A program made the translations under genes and the position numbers. A stretch of DNA of 64,000 nucleotides, taken from contig QWDQ01000036.1 of NCBI GenBank assembly GCA_003868215.1, positions 207,070 to 271,069 of the forward strand, given 5' to 3'. Below, piece by piece: positions 44,665 through 55,963 of the stretch. Each line of letters starts with the position of its first letter. Position 1 is the first letter of the stretch. Source of the DNA: Pseudophaeomoniella oleicola. Taxonomy: Eukaryota; Ascomycota; Eurotiomycetes; Phaeomoniellales; Phaeomoniellaceae. The notes beneath the pieces were generated by a model. That model saw only the letters and a list, made by a program, of their open reading frames with translations. It did no database searches and had not been told where the DNA came from.

Positions 44665-46734
44665 TCATGATTGCTGCAAGAAGACGTTTAAGAGTGCGGG
44701 ATAGTTTGGTGTGCCTAGGCCCGTTACGGGGTCCTAGAGAGAGAATTGAATGTTTAGTATACGGTTCAAAAGCAAGAGACACAAGGTAGGTAGGTAGGTA
44801 GAAAAGCAACAGTTCTTTAAGCAATGTTTTGATGGTGGGGATTGACTTACCCATCCTGGCCCAGCGATGAAACCCGCTGTGTTGCATCCAGTGTTGTTCC
44901 CGCTCGTAATGTCGTGAAACACTTCCGGATGCGCGTACAATATCGGATTGACGAATCCGACCGTCGATCGATTCCTCGCCAGCAATTCCTCGTTGATACG
45001 GATCAGCATCGATGCAAAGACCGGTGCCGATGCCGACGTGCCACCGATGAGGGTGGCGAGCCCTTCGTTGTAGATCAGGACGTTGTCGCCGACGGCTGCG
45101 ACGTCCGGGTAGCCACGTCCGATGCGGTTGTAGATGCCGCCGTTGGCGTTGAAGGAACTGTTGTCGGTTGATTCGTAGAAGGGGTAATCGACTAGGTTTT
45201 GGGAGAAGTAGCTTGCGACGGCAGACTGCTGGTAAGATGCCTCGGTCTGGTTGAAGATATTGCTGAAGCCGCCGCCTGAAGGGAATCGTGATACGGCGAC
45301 CTCTGCGTCGGCCCCAGCAACTGCTCCGGTTGGCAAGAATGTCGCGCCAACAGCGGTGATATAAGGACAAGATGCGGGGAATTGGGGCGCGAAAACGTCG
45401 TTATTCTCCCCAAGGCAGTCGGATGGAGTGGGATCTCCGCCTTCACCGGCCACTCCGGAATCCCCCGAAGACACAATGACAGAGACGCCTTGTAGACCAA
45501 GTTTCATGACCTCAGTACATTGACGACGCTGATAAGCGATGGGGAGGTCCGCTTCGGAGCCTCCATAAGAGATCGATATCACATTCGTCGGGCTATATAC
45601 TCCGCACTGCAATTGGCCCTTGAAACCACCAGGGTTAGGGTCAGGATACGGCGGATCGAGCGGCGATATCGAACTGCAGTAGCTACCGTCGATAGCGTCG
45701 AAGAGATTATTGAGGAAGCCCTCGAAGGTGTAATTGGCTTCGTAGACAGGATCGTCTGTTTGAAACAAGATCGAATGCTGGGGCCAGATAATTGGGTACG
45801 AAATTTGGAAATCGAGATCTGACTCGGCGCCTGCATTGGCAACCGAAGTAGGGGCTACTGCACCGTCAACGGCATGAAGGACGGGGTGGGTTCCATTTGG
45901 GATCTGGGGAAACAATGCTGAGAAGAAGCTGTTGAGATCCTCCTGACTATACACATCGCCGAGATCTTCAAAGATGCCGAGCTCGTTTCCAGGTGTAGCC
46001 GAAGTCCCAGCCGAGATATTGTACATGGTAGCAATACATTGAGGGGTGACAGTAGTATCACACATTGCGATGGATGCTGCTTCGACCATCATTTCTTTGG
46101 GCATCGGCTTCTTGGTGGGAAGTAGGCGAGTGCTACCCGTTCCAAACGTGCGTTTCCGGAGGCCACTTCGAGGTGAGGGTAGACCAGAGCTGGGCGTGAG
46201 CTTGATGCCTGGCGTTATGTAATCCACATGCTCTTGGATGTGAGCTGGGATATGGTATTCTTCGCATGCGATGTTCGTCCTCCCTGTCTTTAGGTGGCCG
46301 TAGACGTAGTACTTGGTCCGGAAGAGCGCCTCGACCTCAGCAGCCTCAGCATCAAACTGCAACCATTGCTTATTGGTCGATTGTGAGATCCTATTGCGTG
46401 ATACCCCAGAAGACTCCAGCCAAAAGCGAACACTGTCAACAGCAGATTGTGGCGGAGCAAAGATATCGATCACTTCCTTAGCAGAATAGTATTTGCCGTA
46501 CCTCGAGGACCGATGATGAGAGACTTCCATCAACATCCCATGAGCATGTTCCATGTTGCTCGGTATTAGACCAATTCTGATCGGTAGTAGGGTCTTGTAG
46601 TGCACAGGTTCAAGCTTGACCCATGCCGCAGACTTGACCTCACGTCGCTCATGGAGTACATGGTTGGTGGTTGCAGGCGCTGCAAGCACTGCTGCTAGAG
46701 TCCCTATCAGGACATATATGAAAGCCAAGGTCAT
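44665..46734 (-). CDS. Sedolisin-type tripeptidyl peptidase (S53)
   Basis: Secreted acidic serine-carboxyl peptidase of family S53. Two exons on the minus strand, 46734-44851 and 44733-44665, give 650 residues. The second exon of 22 residues (DPVTGLGTPNYPALLNVFLQ) follows exon 1's AGPGW through a gtaagt/ctctag intron. Together they form the usual S53 calcium-binding end (GPGWDPVTGLGTPNY). The start at 46734 opens directly on a signal peptide (MTLAFIYVLIGTLAAVLAAP); an in-frame ATG at 46776 is also possible. A pro-kumamolisin prodomain (to about residue 200) precedes the catalytic domain. The catalytic residues are in AESDLDFQ (Glu, Asp), VSSGDSGV (oxyanion Asp) and GGTSASAP (Ser). Confidence 0.94.
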
Positions 46735-47750
46735 CCTGTCGAGTTGTGCGAAGGCTGCTGTGCGTAGGATCTCCATGAGCCTGCTCGCATGGAGGGGGAC
46801 CGCCACATGTTATACTCCCCAGATATGCTATGCCGAAGCATTTTTTGGCCCACCGAATGATACCAGTGCATTGTATCTGTGCCAGATTGGTTACCAGATG
46901 ATCTGCCACTAGCCATATTGCTGCCAGAAATAAGGAGTGTAGATGATCATGCGTTGATGTTCGAACCGGGGGTCCCTAGGCGAGATTAACAAAGTCGCGG
47001 ATTCAAGCAACATGATGGCAACTAAGGACCATACCAAACGAGTTAGACACGCATTGACTGCAAGGAGATTTGTAAAGATCAAAAGGATTCGTATGGAGCC
47101 AACCACGATGGACCTGGTATACAGTAGCAAGCAGTAACGAAAACCGAATGGTTTTCAGCGGAGTCTCACCCCTGTTCACGCTCATCTAAAACACGTCTGA
47201 AATGTATCTCAAACACTCTCAACTCAGCATTTTCAGCCGACTGAGTATTAGTAAGATCATAGGTTCCCACGACCATCAATCAACAAGACTGATGGTACTC
47301 AGACTGAGGGCGGACTTGCGACAGCCATTGCGCATTGGATGCGTTGTTGAACCCAGAGGATTGCGATTATTAATATTTACTAGTAGTCACAAACCCTTAT
47401 TCGGGTATTATGTCTACAGCACCTAATTTAATTGTTCGACATACCATCTCCCAACATTGGAGATCAATATGAGCTTCACTGCGCGTCTTTATCGACTCAT
47501 AGCACCCCGGAAGCAGAGTGGTGTATTGTCTTCTCAACCTTATCGCTTAAAACCACTACTTGGTACATTTTGAGGTCGGCGCATGTCTGCCAGTGCAAGC
47601 TAGCGCATACAGCGTGGTCTCACACATATTAGAAGCAGCAGGGGATATCAGAGAAAGGACCGTTCACAGGCCGTTAAGCCAATAATTAGAGCTTAGGCGG
47701 ATCACTTCTTCCACACGTCCTGGCAATTCAAAAGCCCCTGTTCACCCACA
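46735..47750. other. Spacer upstream of sedolisin
   Basis: Probable sedolisin promoter and the 3' end of the RNase T2 gene. No gene is supported. A GGTTCGAAC stretch near 46962 (minus) recalls a tRNA B box but nothing folds around it. Confidence 0.55.
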
Positions 47751-49299
47751 TCAGTCAAGAGCTTCCCACAGAACCTGCAACTCCACAGTATTAGACGTAG
47801 TAGAAACCGTTCTCTGTACGCTCCCTGTGGGCAACGCTGGTGCATAGAAAACATTTCTTCCGTTGTATGCAAGGTAGCCGTCGATAGATGTAAAATCACT
47901 GGATGAAGTGCTTGAGCTGCAGGTGAAGACGTTGTCGACGACGGCACATGGGCCTCTGCTAGATCTAAGAGTGAAAGTCGATTCGGTGGAGTCTGGAGAC
48001 TATCTGTTAGCATCGATGGACACGATTGGAAAGTGGATAGCTAGTAGCAGCTCAATAAATTCCACTGAAAGCCCAGGGAACGAGACACAAAGGCAAAAAC
48101 CTATGATTATGAGAGAGAAGCCTACCCGTGAATGTTCCGGTATAGGTCGCACATGTTCCCGAAGTATACCATGTACCAGCTGAGATTAGGCATCCGTCGT
48201 GACTATTGCTTGTATAGGCTAGTAAATACCCTCTGCCGCTATATGGGGTACCGGTCGGAAGAGCAGTACCCGTTGGAGTAGTTGTTGGAACTGTTGATGT
48301 AGTTGACGATGGGGTAGTGCCCGTGGTCTTCGGTAGATACCTTATCCCGCTTGTTGGACAAGAAGAGGATGAATCATCTATGGTGGTGCGGCTATTAGAG
48401 ACCTTCCACAACTGAGAGAAAGATGCGAGGGCCATACCTGGTGAAGTTGCCACAAATGTACCTGTTTGGACAGAACCACGGACATTGTAGTAATAGTAGG
48501 CTTCATTGAGAGCACCGTTAGAGCACTCAATTGCCACACTGTGGCCGAAAGCGGCCTCTAGAGCATTGTGAATTTGAGCGGAAGTATATGTGGTAGTGCT
48601 CGATGGTACAATGCCAGCGGCTGCTAGAAACTAGAGTCACGTTCAGCATAGGCATAGTTGGTAATGCGTATGGATATCGTACACTGTAAGTATCCAAGGA
48701 CCTGAATAAATCGACTGTCCTTTGAAAGAAATCGACGACTTCCTCCTGGGGCCGATAGTTTGTGTAGCAGTCAGTTGCCAACGTGCTTATGCAGGTACCG
48801 TGCCTGCCCCATTCATGTTCCCAGAAGCTTTCATCAGTGCTGTCGTCGCTCTTCCAATACGTATTCATGTAAGCCAGTAGATCGGTTTCATTGTAAGATT
48901 CTAGAATGGCCGTGATATTTGTATATTGTCGAGTCTGGTCACAGTATGAATCGTAGGACCCATCGCAATTGTCCGGCCTAAGCGCAATTTCAGCTCGAGA
49001 ACCGGTACACTTGCTGGAGTCTTACCATAGCCCATGGATTGTCCAATGGTCAGTTGGACCTGTGGCTGGGTCGGTGTCCCAGAACTGAGTCTGTAGCAGC
49101 TGGAGATAGATCAGTGGTAGTCCGTATGGGTGTAGTGTTCAAATACCGTCCCTCCAGGGTACTCGAAGCAGCATAAATCATTTACTATAGTCGTGTTATG
49201 ACAGCTTAACTGTGGGCTTGTGCAAACTGGGGGATCATCGCGAGCAGCCACAGCGACACCGGCCATCATACCGAACCCCAATATGCTAGAACTTCGCAT
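47751..49299 (-). CDS. Ribonuclease T2, secreted, with C-terminal extension
   Basis: Secreted or vacuolar acid endoribonuclease of the T2 family. Six exons on the minus strand: 49299-49147, 49099-49026, 48977-48683, 48630-48438, 48377-48126 and 47992-47751. They total 402 residues. A signal peptide ends AVAA. Catalytic segments are WTIHGLWPDNC, whose Trp-Pro junction spans a splice, and HEWGRHGTC, each with its catalytic His. Cysteines are at family positions. After VATSP a Thr/Ser-rich linker leads to a C-terminal domain (RGYLLAYTSNSHDGCLISAG to AVVDNVFTCSSSTSSSDFT), as in fungal Rny1/RNase-Trv relatives. The 60-nt fourth intron has no stop in frame, so a retained form would also be open. 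The final junction is the least certain. Confidence 0.88.
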
Positions 49300-50807
49300 C
49301 CTGACGACTCTTATTGACGGGGCTTACGAAACAAAGTATAATCGCAGCAATGAACTTGGGATTGCATGCCGAGAATATATAGTCATTATCACTCGGGGTA
49401 TGGTCTTCTGTCGGTGGGATGATCGGCGTGCATGTTGTCCCCAGCTGATGATGGCATGTCGTGCAGTCCGCCATGATAGATCTGGAAGGTCAGAAGAACC
49501 TACCATGGAAGCGTCCTTGCGTCGCCTGCCTTGTACCAGCGATGGTTGGACGATAGGGAAATCACCAAAAGACCGAGGCAGGCGAATAACGTTTAGCAAT
49601 GCGACTTAAGGGTATAATACGCTGCCAGGCACAACGCCAAGAGCCTTGTTTTGAAGCGAATGAAATTGCCGATACAGGGATTCCGGATAAGGCCCCTACA
49701 GTAGTGGCGGACCTGCCCGTTGAAACAAGGAACGGGGAAGATCTCCCCTTGTCGAAAGTGCTCTTCGGCGAAGAGGTACAGAGAGGGGTACCATTGCTGG
49801 TATAGGCGAGTAGCCACACGCAGTGAATCTTGGTATGCACAAGGTGGAACTCTGTGCCTTTGATTATCATCTTCGCGGACGTCGCCGGGGTGTTTGACCT
49901 GAAATGGTCTGCTTGGACAGAATCACGATGCTTTTTTCCGTTGACCTGCGAGGAGTGAGGTATCTTCCACGACGTTCGAAATTCTTAGCAGAAGGCGAGG
50001 TCGCTCTCAGCGCTCTAGACGGAATTCCCTTTGGCATCCTATCCCATTTCTTAGCCGAGATCCTGAGGGCTGACATGTCTTCCCTTGTTCGATGTCATGC
50101 TTCTGCAGCACACCATGAATGTATGATCCTCGATCAGCCAGATCTGTCTTGCAGGGGCAGCAAGATTACTACGTTACAGTGTTGATGCGACGAAGTGACG
50201 GTTGTATGCCTTGGTCCATCGAGAGACGTCTAGATCCGTCCATTGTTGTTCAGTGTACCGTAGTAACTAGCAGTCATACTCTGGACCTAGCATCTTGCAC
50301 AGCGCCATTGGGTTTGACTATATCAGAGCAATGACATGGTCGACTAATAGTGAGCAGAAAATGAAGATCTCTACCTATCCAAGGTACCTATTTCGCTATC
50401 CAAGGTATCCAATGAAGTTAGGTCTTCTTTCCTCGGTCCAGCGCCCACGTCAACACGTGCGAAGCAATTCAGCATTCCATTGGCTATGCTTGGCACTATT
50501 ACTGTAATGTCATTCTCGCTTCTTCCCCTTCGACATGAGTACACGTTCTTTCTCTCTTCTTTCTTTCTCGTCCAACACAACATACATCGTTAGATTCCAA
50601 CTTCGCCCATGATCCTGGTTCCTGCACGATGATGCGATAGGTACCTGCTTCGGTCTATGATCCTATATCAATGATGAGCTATCTTGATAATATCTTTTCA
50701 GTTGAGTATTATTTCGCTTTTGTCCTTCCTGCTGTACCTTTTGGACCTATTGTGCTTTGTCACGGTCCGACATCCTGGTACAGTATCGTAGTGTGATTAG
50801 AAGAGTC
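49300..50807. other. Divergent promoter region
   Basis: About 1.5 kb between the divergent RNase T2 and sphingomyelinase-like genes. It has a GGTACCTA motif near 50383. Open stretches at 49562-50076 on the minus strand have no recognisable domain. No gene is supported. Confidence 0.5.
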
Positions 50808-53100
50808 ATGGTATCCGCTGCTTACAGGTTCTACGCTGCTGCGCTGGTGGTAACGGTCTTTGCATATCCATCTGCCCAAGCTCAACAGTTCAACGTCCCG
50901 GCAGGTTTTCCAGTATCGCTCTTTTCGTCTTACTACATCGAACCAGCACCAACCCAGGAAGTATGACGCTGATTAACACTCCTGCTGCCGAGTGATCCAG
51001 CTAATACTGTTCAGCCTCAACCAAGAATATATGACGAGCTCTTGCACTATACTTATCCATTGGAGTTGACAGATCCCAGTACCATACCGGAGGTTGATCA
51101 AGATCCCGTCTGTTACCCGGAGCCCATTGCAAACGTGACCAATGGTACTGCCATTGTTGCTTCGGCGATTATACAAATCGAGAGTATCATCTCCAGCAAT
51201 ACGACAACTAATTGTACCAAATGCCTTTCTGCTTTGGGAGTCGGCCAGTATGTCGCTCAACGTGTGCCACAGTTGGTTCCAGATGCTCTAGTATCTCTTT
51301 GCCAGAGTACCAGGTTCCGTTCGAACGCTGCATGTCTCGAAAACTATGACGCCGGCAGCTTTGGAGCCATCTGGACACAGGTCTTGGCATTAGCGAATGT
51401 GACCGGCTCGGATGGACGTTACATCTGCAATTCACTGAGCAGCTCATTTTGTCCTGCACCATACACGCTCCCGTCGGACACTAGTAGACTCTTCGGCCCT
51501 AAACCGGGGAATGTCACGGTACCAAGGCCAAGTGGTGAGAGGGTGAAAGTCATGCACCTCAGTGATCTTCATATCGATCCGAGATATGATGTCGGGCAAG
51601 AGGCCAACTGCAGCAGTGGTCTCTGCTGTAGACCGTCAACAGCGTCAACCAATGCGTCGATCTTGCTCCCCGCACCACTTTATGGCGCCTACCAGTGTGA
51701 TTCTCCCTATTTCTTGATCACCTCAGCTCTGGAATCTATCGCTCCCTTGACGGGTACGACGCATTACAACAAGAGCAGTTCTGATCAATTTGCTTGGAGT
51801 ATCTATACCGGCGACTTGGTCTCACACGATTCTCAAAACCAACTGTCACGCAACTACACAACATATGCTGAATATGTTCTATACTATTTGCTGAAGCACT
51901 ACATCCCAAGTGGTCCCATTTTCCCTGTCCTCGGAAACCATGATAGCAACCCAGAAGCCATTGACGCACCACATAGCTTGCCGGGCGTCCTTGGACAACA
52001 GCAGTCGTGGAACTACCATCACGTCGCTTCTTTATGGCAGAACAACGGTTGGATCACGGCCGAAGCCGCCACACAAGCCCGTATGCACTACGCAGCGTAC
52101 AGTATCAATCATCCGAAGTATCCCAAGTTGAGGATCATCACACTCAATACCGACTTCTGGTACAGGAGTAACTATCTCAACTTCATGTTGGTAACCATCG
52201 ATGTTATGTGTCTGGCATACTGACAGATGAAACAGCAATACCACGAACCCAGATAACAGTGGTGGACTTGCTTTCCTCGTGGAAGAATTGCAGGCCGCCG
52301 AAGATGCTGGTGAGCGTGTTTGGATCCTCGGTCACGTCTTGTCCGGTTGGGACGGATCTAATCCCCTCCCCAACCCCACGGGTTAGTAGAGCCCCGTGGC
52401 ATTCCTACCGACGATTGACGGGTAGCTACAGATCTCTTCTATCAGATTGTCGATCGTTATTCCCCTCACGTAATCGCAAACATCTTCTTTGGTCACACCC
52501 ATGAAGATGAATTCATGATTTACTACGCCAACAATGGTACCATCCAGGATGCTGCTCATGCCTTGACCACCGGGTGGATCGGACCAAGTGTGACGCCACT
52601 CACTAATCTTAACTCCGGCTACCGCATGTATGTCGTCGATACCGGAGATTTCAACATTTACGAAGCATATACCTATCACGCCAACGTCAACAGTTTCATC
52701 ACGCTCAACGCCAATGTTAGCGGTCCAACATTCCAGCTCGAATATTCGACCAGAGAAGCGTATCCTATTGGCTGGCCAACTGATGCTCCATTGAATGCGA
52801 CCTATTGGCATACCGTGACCCAAGCCATGTTAGCGAACCACACTCTTGTCACCCAATTTAATACCTTTGAAGGTAAGAGCAGCGTACGGAGTCCGAATTG
52901 TACGAATAATGCGTGTGCCCAAGCGAAGGTATGCTACATGAGGTCCGGAAGCGCCACACTGGGGGCTTCATGTCCACAAGGGTGAGTTATATTCTGCTGG
53001 CCACAGCGGACACAATGTGCGTGCGTTGTTTCTGTGTACATGCTGACACTTTTCCAGATTTTCTTCTGTCCAAAGTAGGTTTACTGGCAGAAACCTCTGA
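50808..53100 (+). CDS. Acid sphingomyelinase-like phosphodiesterase (saposin B + metallophosphatase)
   Basis: Secreted metal-dependent phosphodiesterase of the acid sphingomyelinase group. Five exons, 50808-50960, 51015-52186, 52236-52381, 52432-52981 and 53058-53100, give 687 residues. The ATG at 50808 opens a signal peptide (YRFYAAALVVTVFAYPSAQA). A saposin B-like region (about residues 85-170) has paired cysteines (NCTKCLSALG, SLCQSTR, YICNSL). The calcineurin-like domain has the full metal set: SDLHIDPRYD, YTGDLVSHD, PVLGNHDSNP, ILGHVLSG and FFGHTHEDEF. The third donor (gttagt) and second donor (gttggt) are non-standard but keep the motifs in frame. The short last exon ends RFTGRNL. Sphingomyelin or related phosphodiesters are the likely substrates. 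Confidence 0.92.
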
Positions 53101-53466
53101 GCTCATAAACAGAGCCTGTAGGAAATCAACGAATATGCTATCATTAGCTTAGACACAAATATAGGACCAATTATTGGTTTTCAATACTCAAAACTCTAGC
53201 GCAGTGTGCGTCCTCTTCATTAGACTGTCCGAAGTCAGTTTTGCCTACGACACGAGCTTTTAATTTCACTATATTTCATTTCTTCCCAAGTAACAGAGGT
53301 GTCCAGATGAGGATACCGTGATTGCTGCCAAGGTTCTTGCCCAGCGTCTCTCAATGCCGAGTGCTCAGAGAAATCAGTCCCTACTTTCAAGCATCAATGG
53401 AGTAGAGACAACCATCCTTCAGCAGCCCAACATCATATCGCAAATATCCTGAAAGACTACCCTGAG
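53101..53466. other. Convergent 3' spacer
   Basis: Lies between the sphingomyelinase-like gene and the minus-strand bZIP-ankyrin gene. No gene seen. Confidence 0.6.
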
Positions 53467-54209
53467 CTATGCATCAATATCTGCGCCATGTTCGAGTAGA
53501 AGCAGTATCAGCGTTTCCGAATTGCGGTCAACTGCTATGTGAAGAGCCACATTCCCCATTATATCTCTCCTGTTCACGTCAATCGATTTACTCAGGAGCA
53601 GCTCCGCCACCATCTCGTTCTCATTCTCAACTGCCAGGAACAATGCTGTACGACCCAAAGAGTCTATCACATTTGGATCCTCGACATTTTCCAGCAACGC
53701 TCTGATGACAGACTCGCACCCATTCTCCACAGCGAGATGTAATGCAGTCCGCCCAGAGTTATCCTGTCTTCTGATATCAGCTCCTCGCTCTATCAGGAAC
53801 CGAACAATACATTCGTTCCCATTAGAGACTGCACGGTGCAGAGCCGTGTGCCCTGGACCCAGGTTCAAGTCGGTAGAGGAGAACTCTTGCAGTGACGGAG
53901 TGAATGTCCAGAGCTGATCATCAGACGGAGAACAGCTATGCGCGCATTGGGTCGGAGCTGCAAGATCAGTGACCGAGGACATCACCCTCTCATCTGAGGA
54001 CCGTCCAACAGCTTCCTCCAATGCTCGTAGCTTTGCTCTTTGCTTGCGTCCTTGCCAGGGCATGAGTTATATCTCTGATAAACGCAGCACATAGGATTGG
54101 GATAGTACTTACGATAAGTGCGTTGTGCAAGACGATTCTGATATCTTTTGCGCTCCTTGCCTTCCAGAGGCTGAGGGCTGAGCTCCTCGGTGTCCTGCTC
54201 GGAGTCCAT
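53467..54209 (-). CDS. bZIP protein with C-terminal ankyrin repeats
   Basis: Two exons on the minus strand, 54209-54113 and 54050-53467 (donor gtaagt, acceptor ggcaag), give 226 residues. The junction completes a bZIP basic region KRYQNRLAQRTYRRKQRAK with the N-x7-R signature and an incipient zipper (LRALEEAV). After a spacer come four ankyrin repeats of about 33 residues, each opening with a GxTALHxAV-like pattern (GHTALHRAV, GRTALHLAV, GRTALFLAV, GNVALHIAV). The last repeat ends at the stop, so the array may be truncated. The combination suggests a DNA-binding regulator with a protein-docking module, in the manner of some fungal bZIP-ankyrin proteins. There is no acidic activation region. 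Confidence 0.87.
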
Positions 54210-55963
54210 ACCCTAATTTTCGACATCGAACTCAAGACTTTCCATTCCATAGCTGAGCATCAGGAAGATTGAGCCCTTTTTACGCAGGTTGTTACGGGGG
54301 CTAAATGAACGTCTCATCATGTCCCACCGGCATCAGGAACAAGGCTCTCCCTCCCCGCCATCTATCTTTGAAACTTCCTACTGCCATTCGTCACGAAGAT
54401 TCTATGCTAAGAGCGAATGAAGAACTCATGTGGCATAGTATAAGGGATTACGTCCGTAAGTATTAAGTTTGATAGGAGCCAGCAGGGCAAGTCAAAGAAT
54501 CTAAGTTAAGTCAAACGTCAGCAGCCGCTATTTCGGCACTCAGATAAAACGTTGCCGGGGGGGGGGGGGGGGGGGGGGCTTAATCCTGGGTCCTACGTAG
54601 TATAGTTACGCGGAGACGATCATCAAAAGGGGAAATATTATCGTACCTACCTAGTTGGTAGGTAGTTCACACAGTCCAACAGCACTGGCCGATCACATTG
54701 AGCATATCGAACCATCATCTTTGGAGCAACGACTTTGGCTAATTCTAGTTGCATGTAAGCCTGTCGATCCGTCTGGAGTGCCACTAGACTCGGAGATAGA
54801 GACACAAGAGACGGATGAAATTCCTTAAACGTGTTGCAAATGTTGAACGACCCGACCAATCAAGGCGAAATACTACGACGATATAACATGGCGCCCCTAC
54901 CTGCACTGACGTCTGGGAAGCAGAGAGAAGATCATCGGAATGATTCAATCTGATGGGCGAAGCGTCATGGGGGCCCGACATCGAAGCCTTGACAAGGGAC
55001 GAATTAGGTGGGACACGGCTCATACTTCAAGGCAACGAACTATGGCAATCACCTGCACAGGACATGGACCTCGGTAGTTGGTTAACGATACTCCTGGCAC
55101 ATAGATGCGAAGCAAGAGCATTAGTGACGGATCACGTTCGAGAACTGAGTGTCATTGGGTAGGTCGGCGACAGCGATAGATACGCAGATGACTGATGTGC
55201 AATATGATCCCCATTGGGGCCCCCACAACATGCAAGACAACAAGAGACTAGGCCTGATAGAGTACTCAACCTGCGAGCGTGTGTATGAGAATGGTGACTG
55301 TGTGGCAACGGCAAAGCTTGGACAAGAGGAAGTGATCTCCAGAGAAAGGCCAAAATAGCTTCGCATTGGAGACAGCGAGACGCAGTGAACCAATATAGGG
55401 TAAATCTCAGGATAACAGTCCTGAACTTCTATTCTAGCAAAATATACCTGCTCTAGCCTCTCAATTCTGCGCGCGCCCCCCCAATCATCGCCTTCTGCAG
55501 TTGTACACAGCCGCGGCATTATCAATTCTCGAAGAGCCTAAGGCCTTGCAGCCTTGCTTCACACAGAAGAACATCATATTACGGCTGGCGAGGTATTGGT
55601 AAGGGCCAGGTGTCACTCGAAACAGTGATGTCGAACTTGCAATCCTGGCGATATGGGAAGAGAACCTCCCAAAGCCGGATTGCTTCTATGTCATCTTGGA
55701 AAGGATTGAGATCATGACTGAGACTGGCCAATGGACATTGTGGACATCCATGAAGCTATTGTCGTTGACGATTAGGGGAAATTCAGCGTGATAATCTTGA
55801 TAGGGCTACTACGTAGATCAGCTTACTCCTGCGATGATTAGTAATAGATTATGTAACTACATAGAGTTCAAAATGCTCGTATTAGAAGCATCGTGGAACC
55901 GGAAACAATATCACAAACGATGTCGATGTCGAAGCCTTTGTAACCCCAAAGCGGTCGACGTCA
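54210..55963. other. Spacer with poly-G tract
   Basis: About 1.75 kb between divergent genes. It contains a G22 run, TACCTACCTAGTTGGTAGGTAG near 54643, and several 70-130-codon open stretches without recognisable content. No gene is supported. Confidence 0.55.
54557..54578. repeat. G22 homopolymer
   Basis: Twenty-two consecutive G residues. Rare in fungal genomes and prone to assembly artefact or to G-quadruplex formation. Confidence 0.95.

Noticed and set aside
46940-47010. Possible tRNA (GGTTCGAAC B-box-like sequence on the minus strand)
   Set aside because: No A box, no acceptor stem and no cloverleaf pairing could be drawn.
55121-55525. 134-codon minus-strand open stretch
   Set aside because: Biased composition without domain, signal or splice context.
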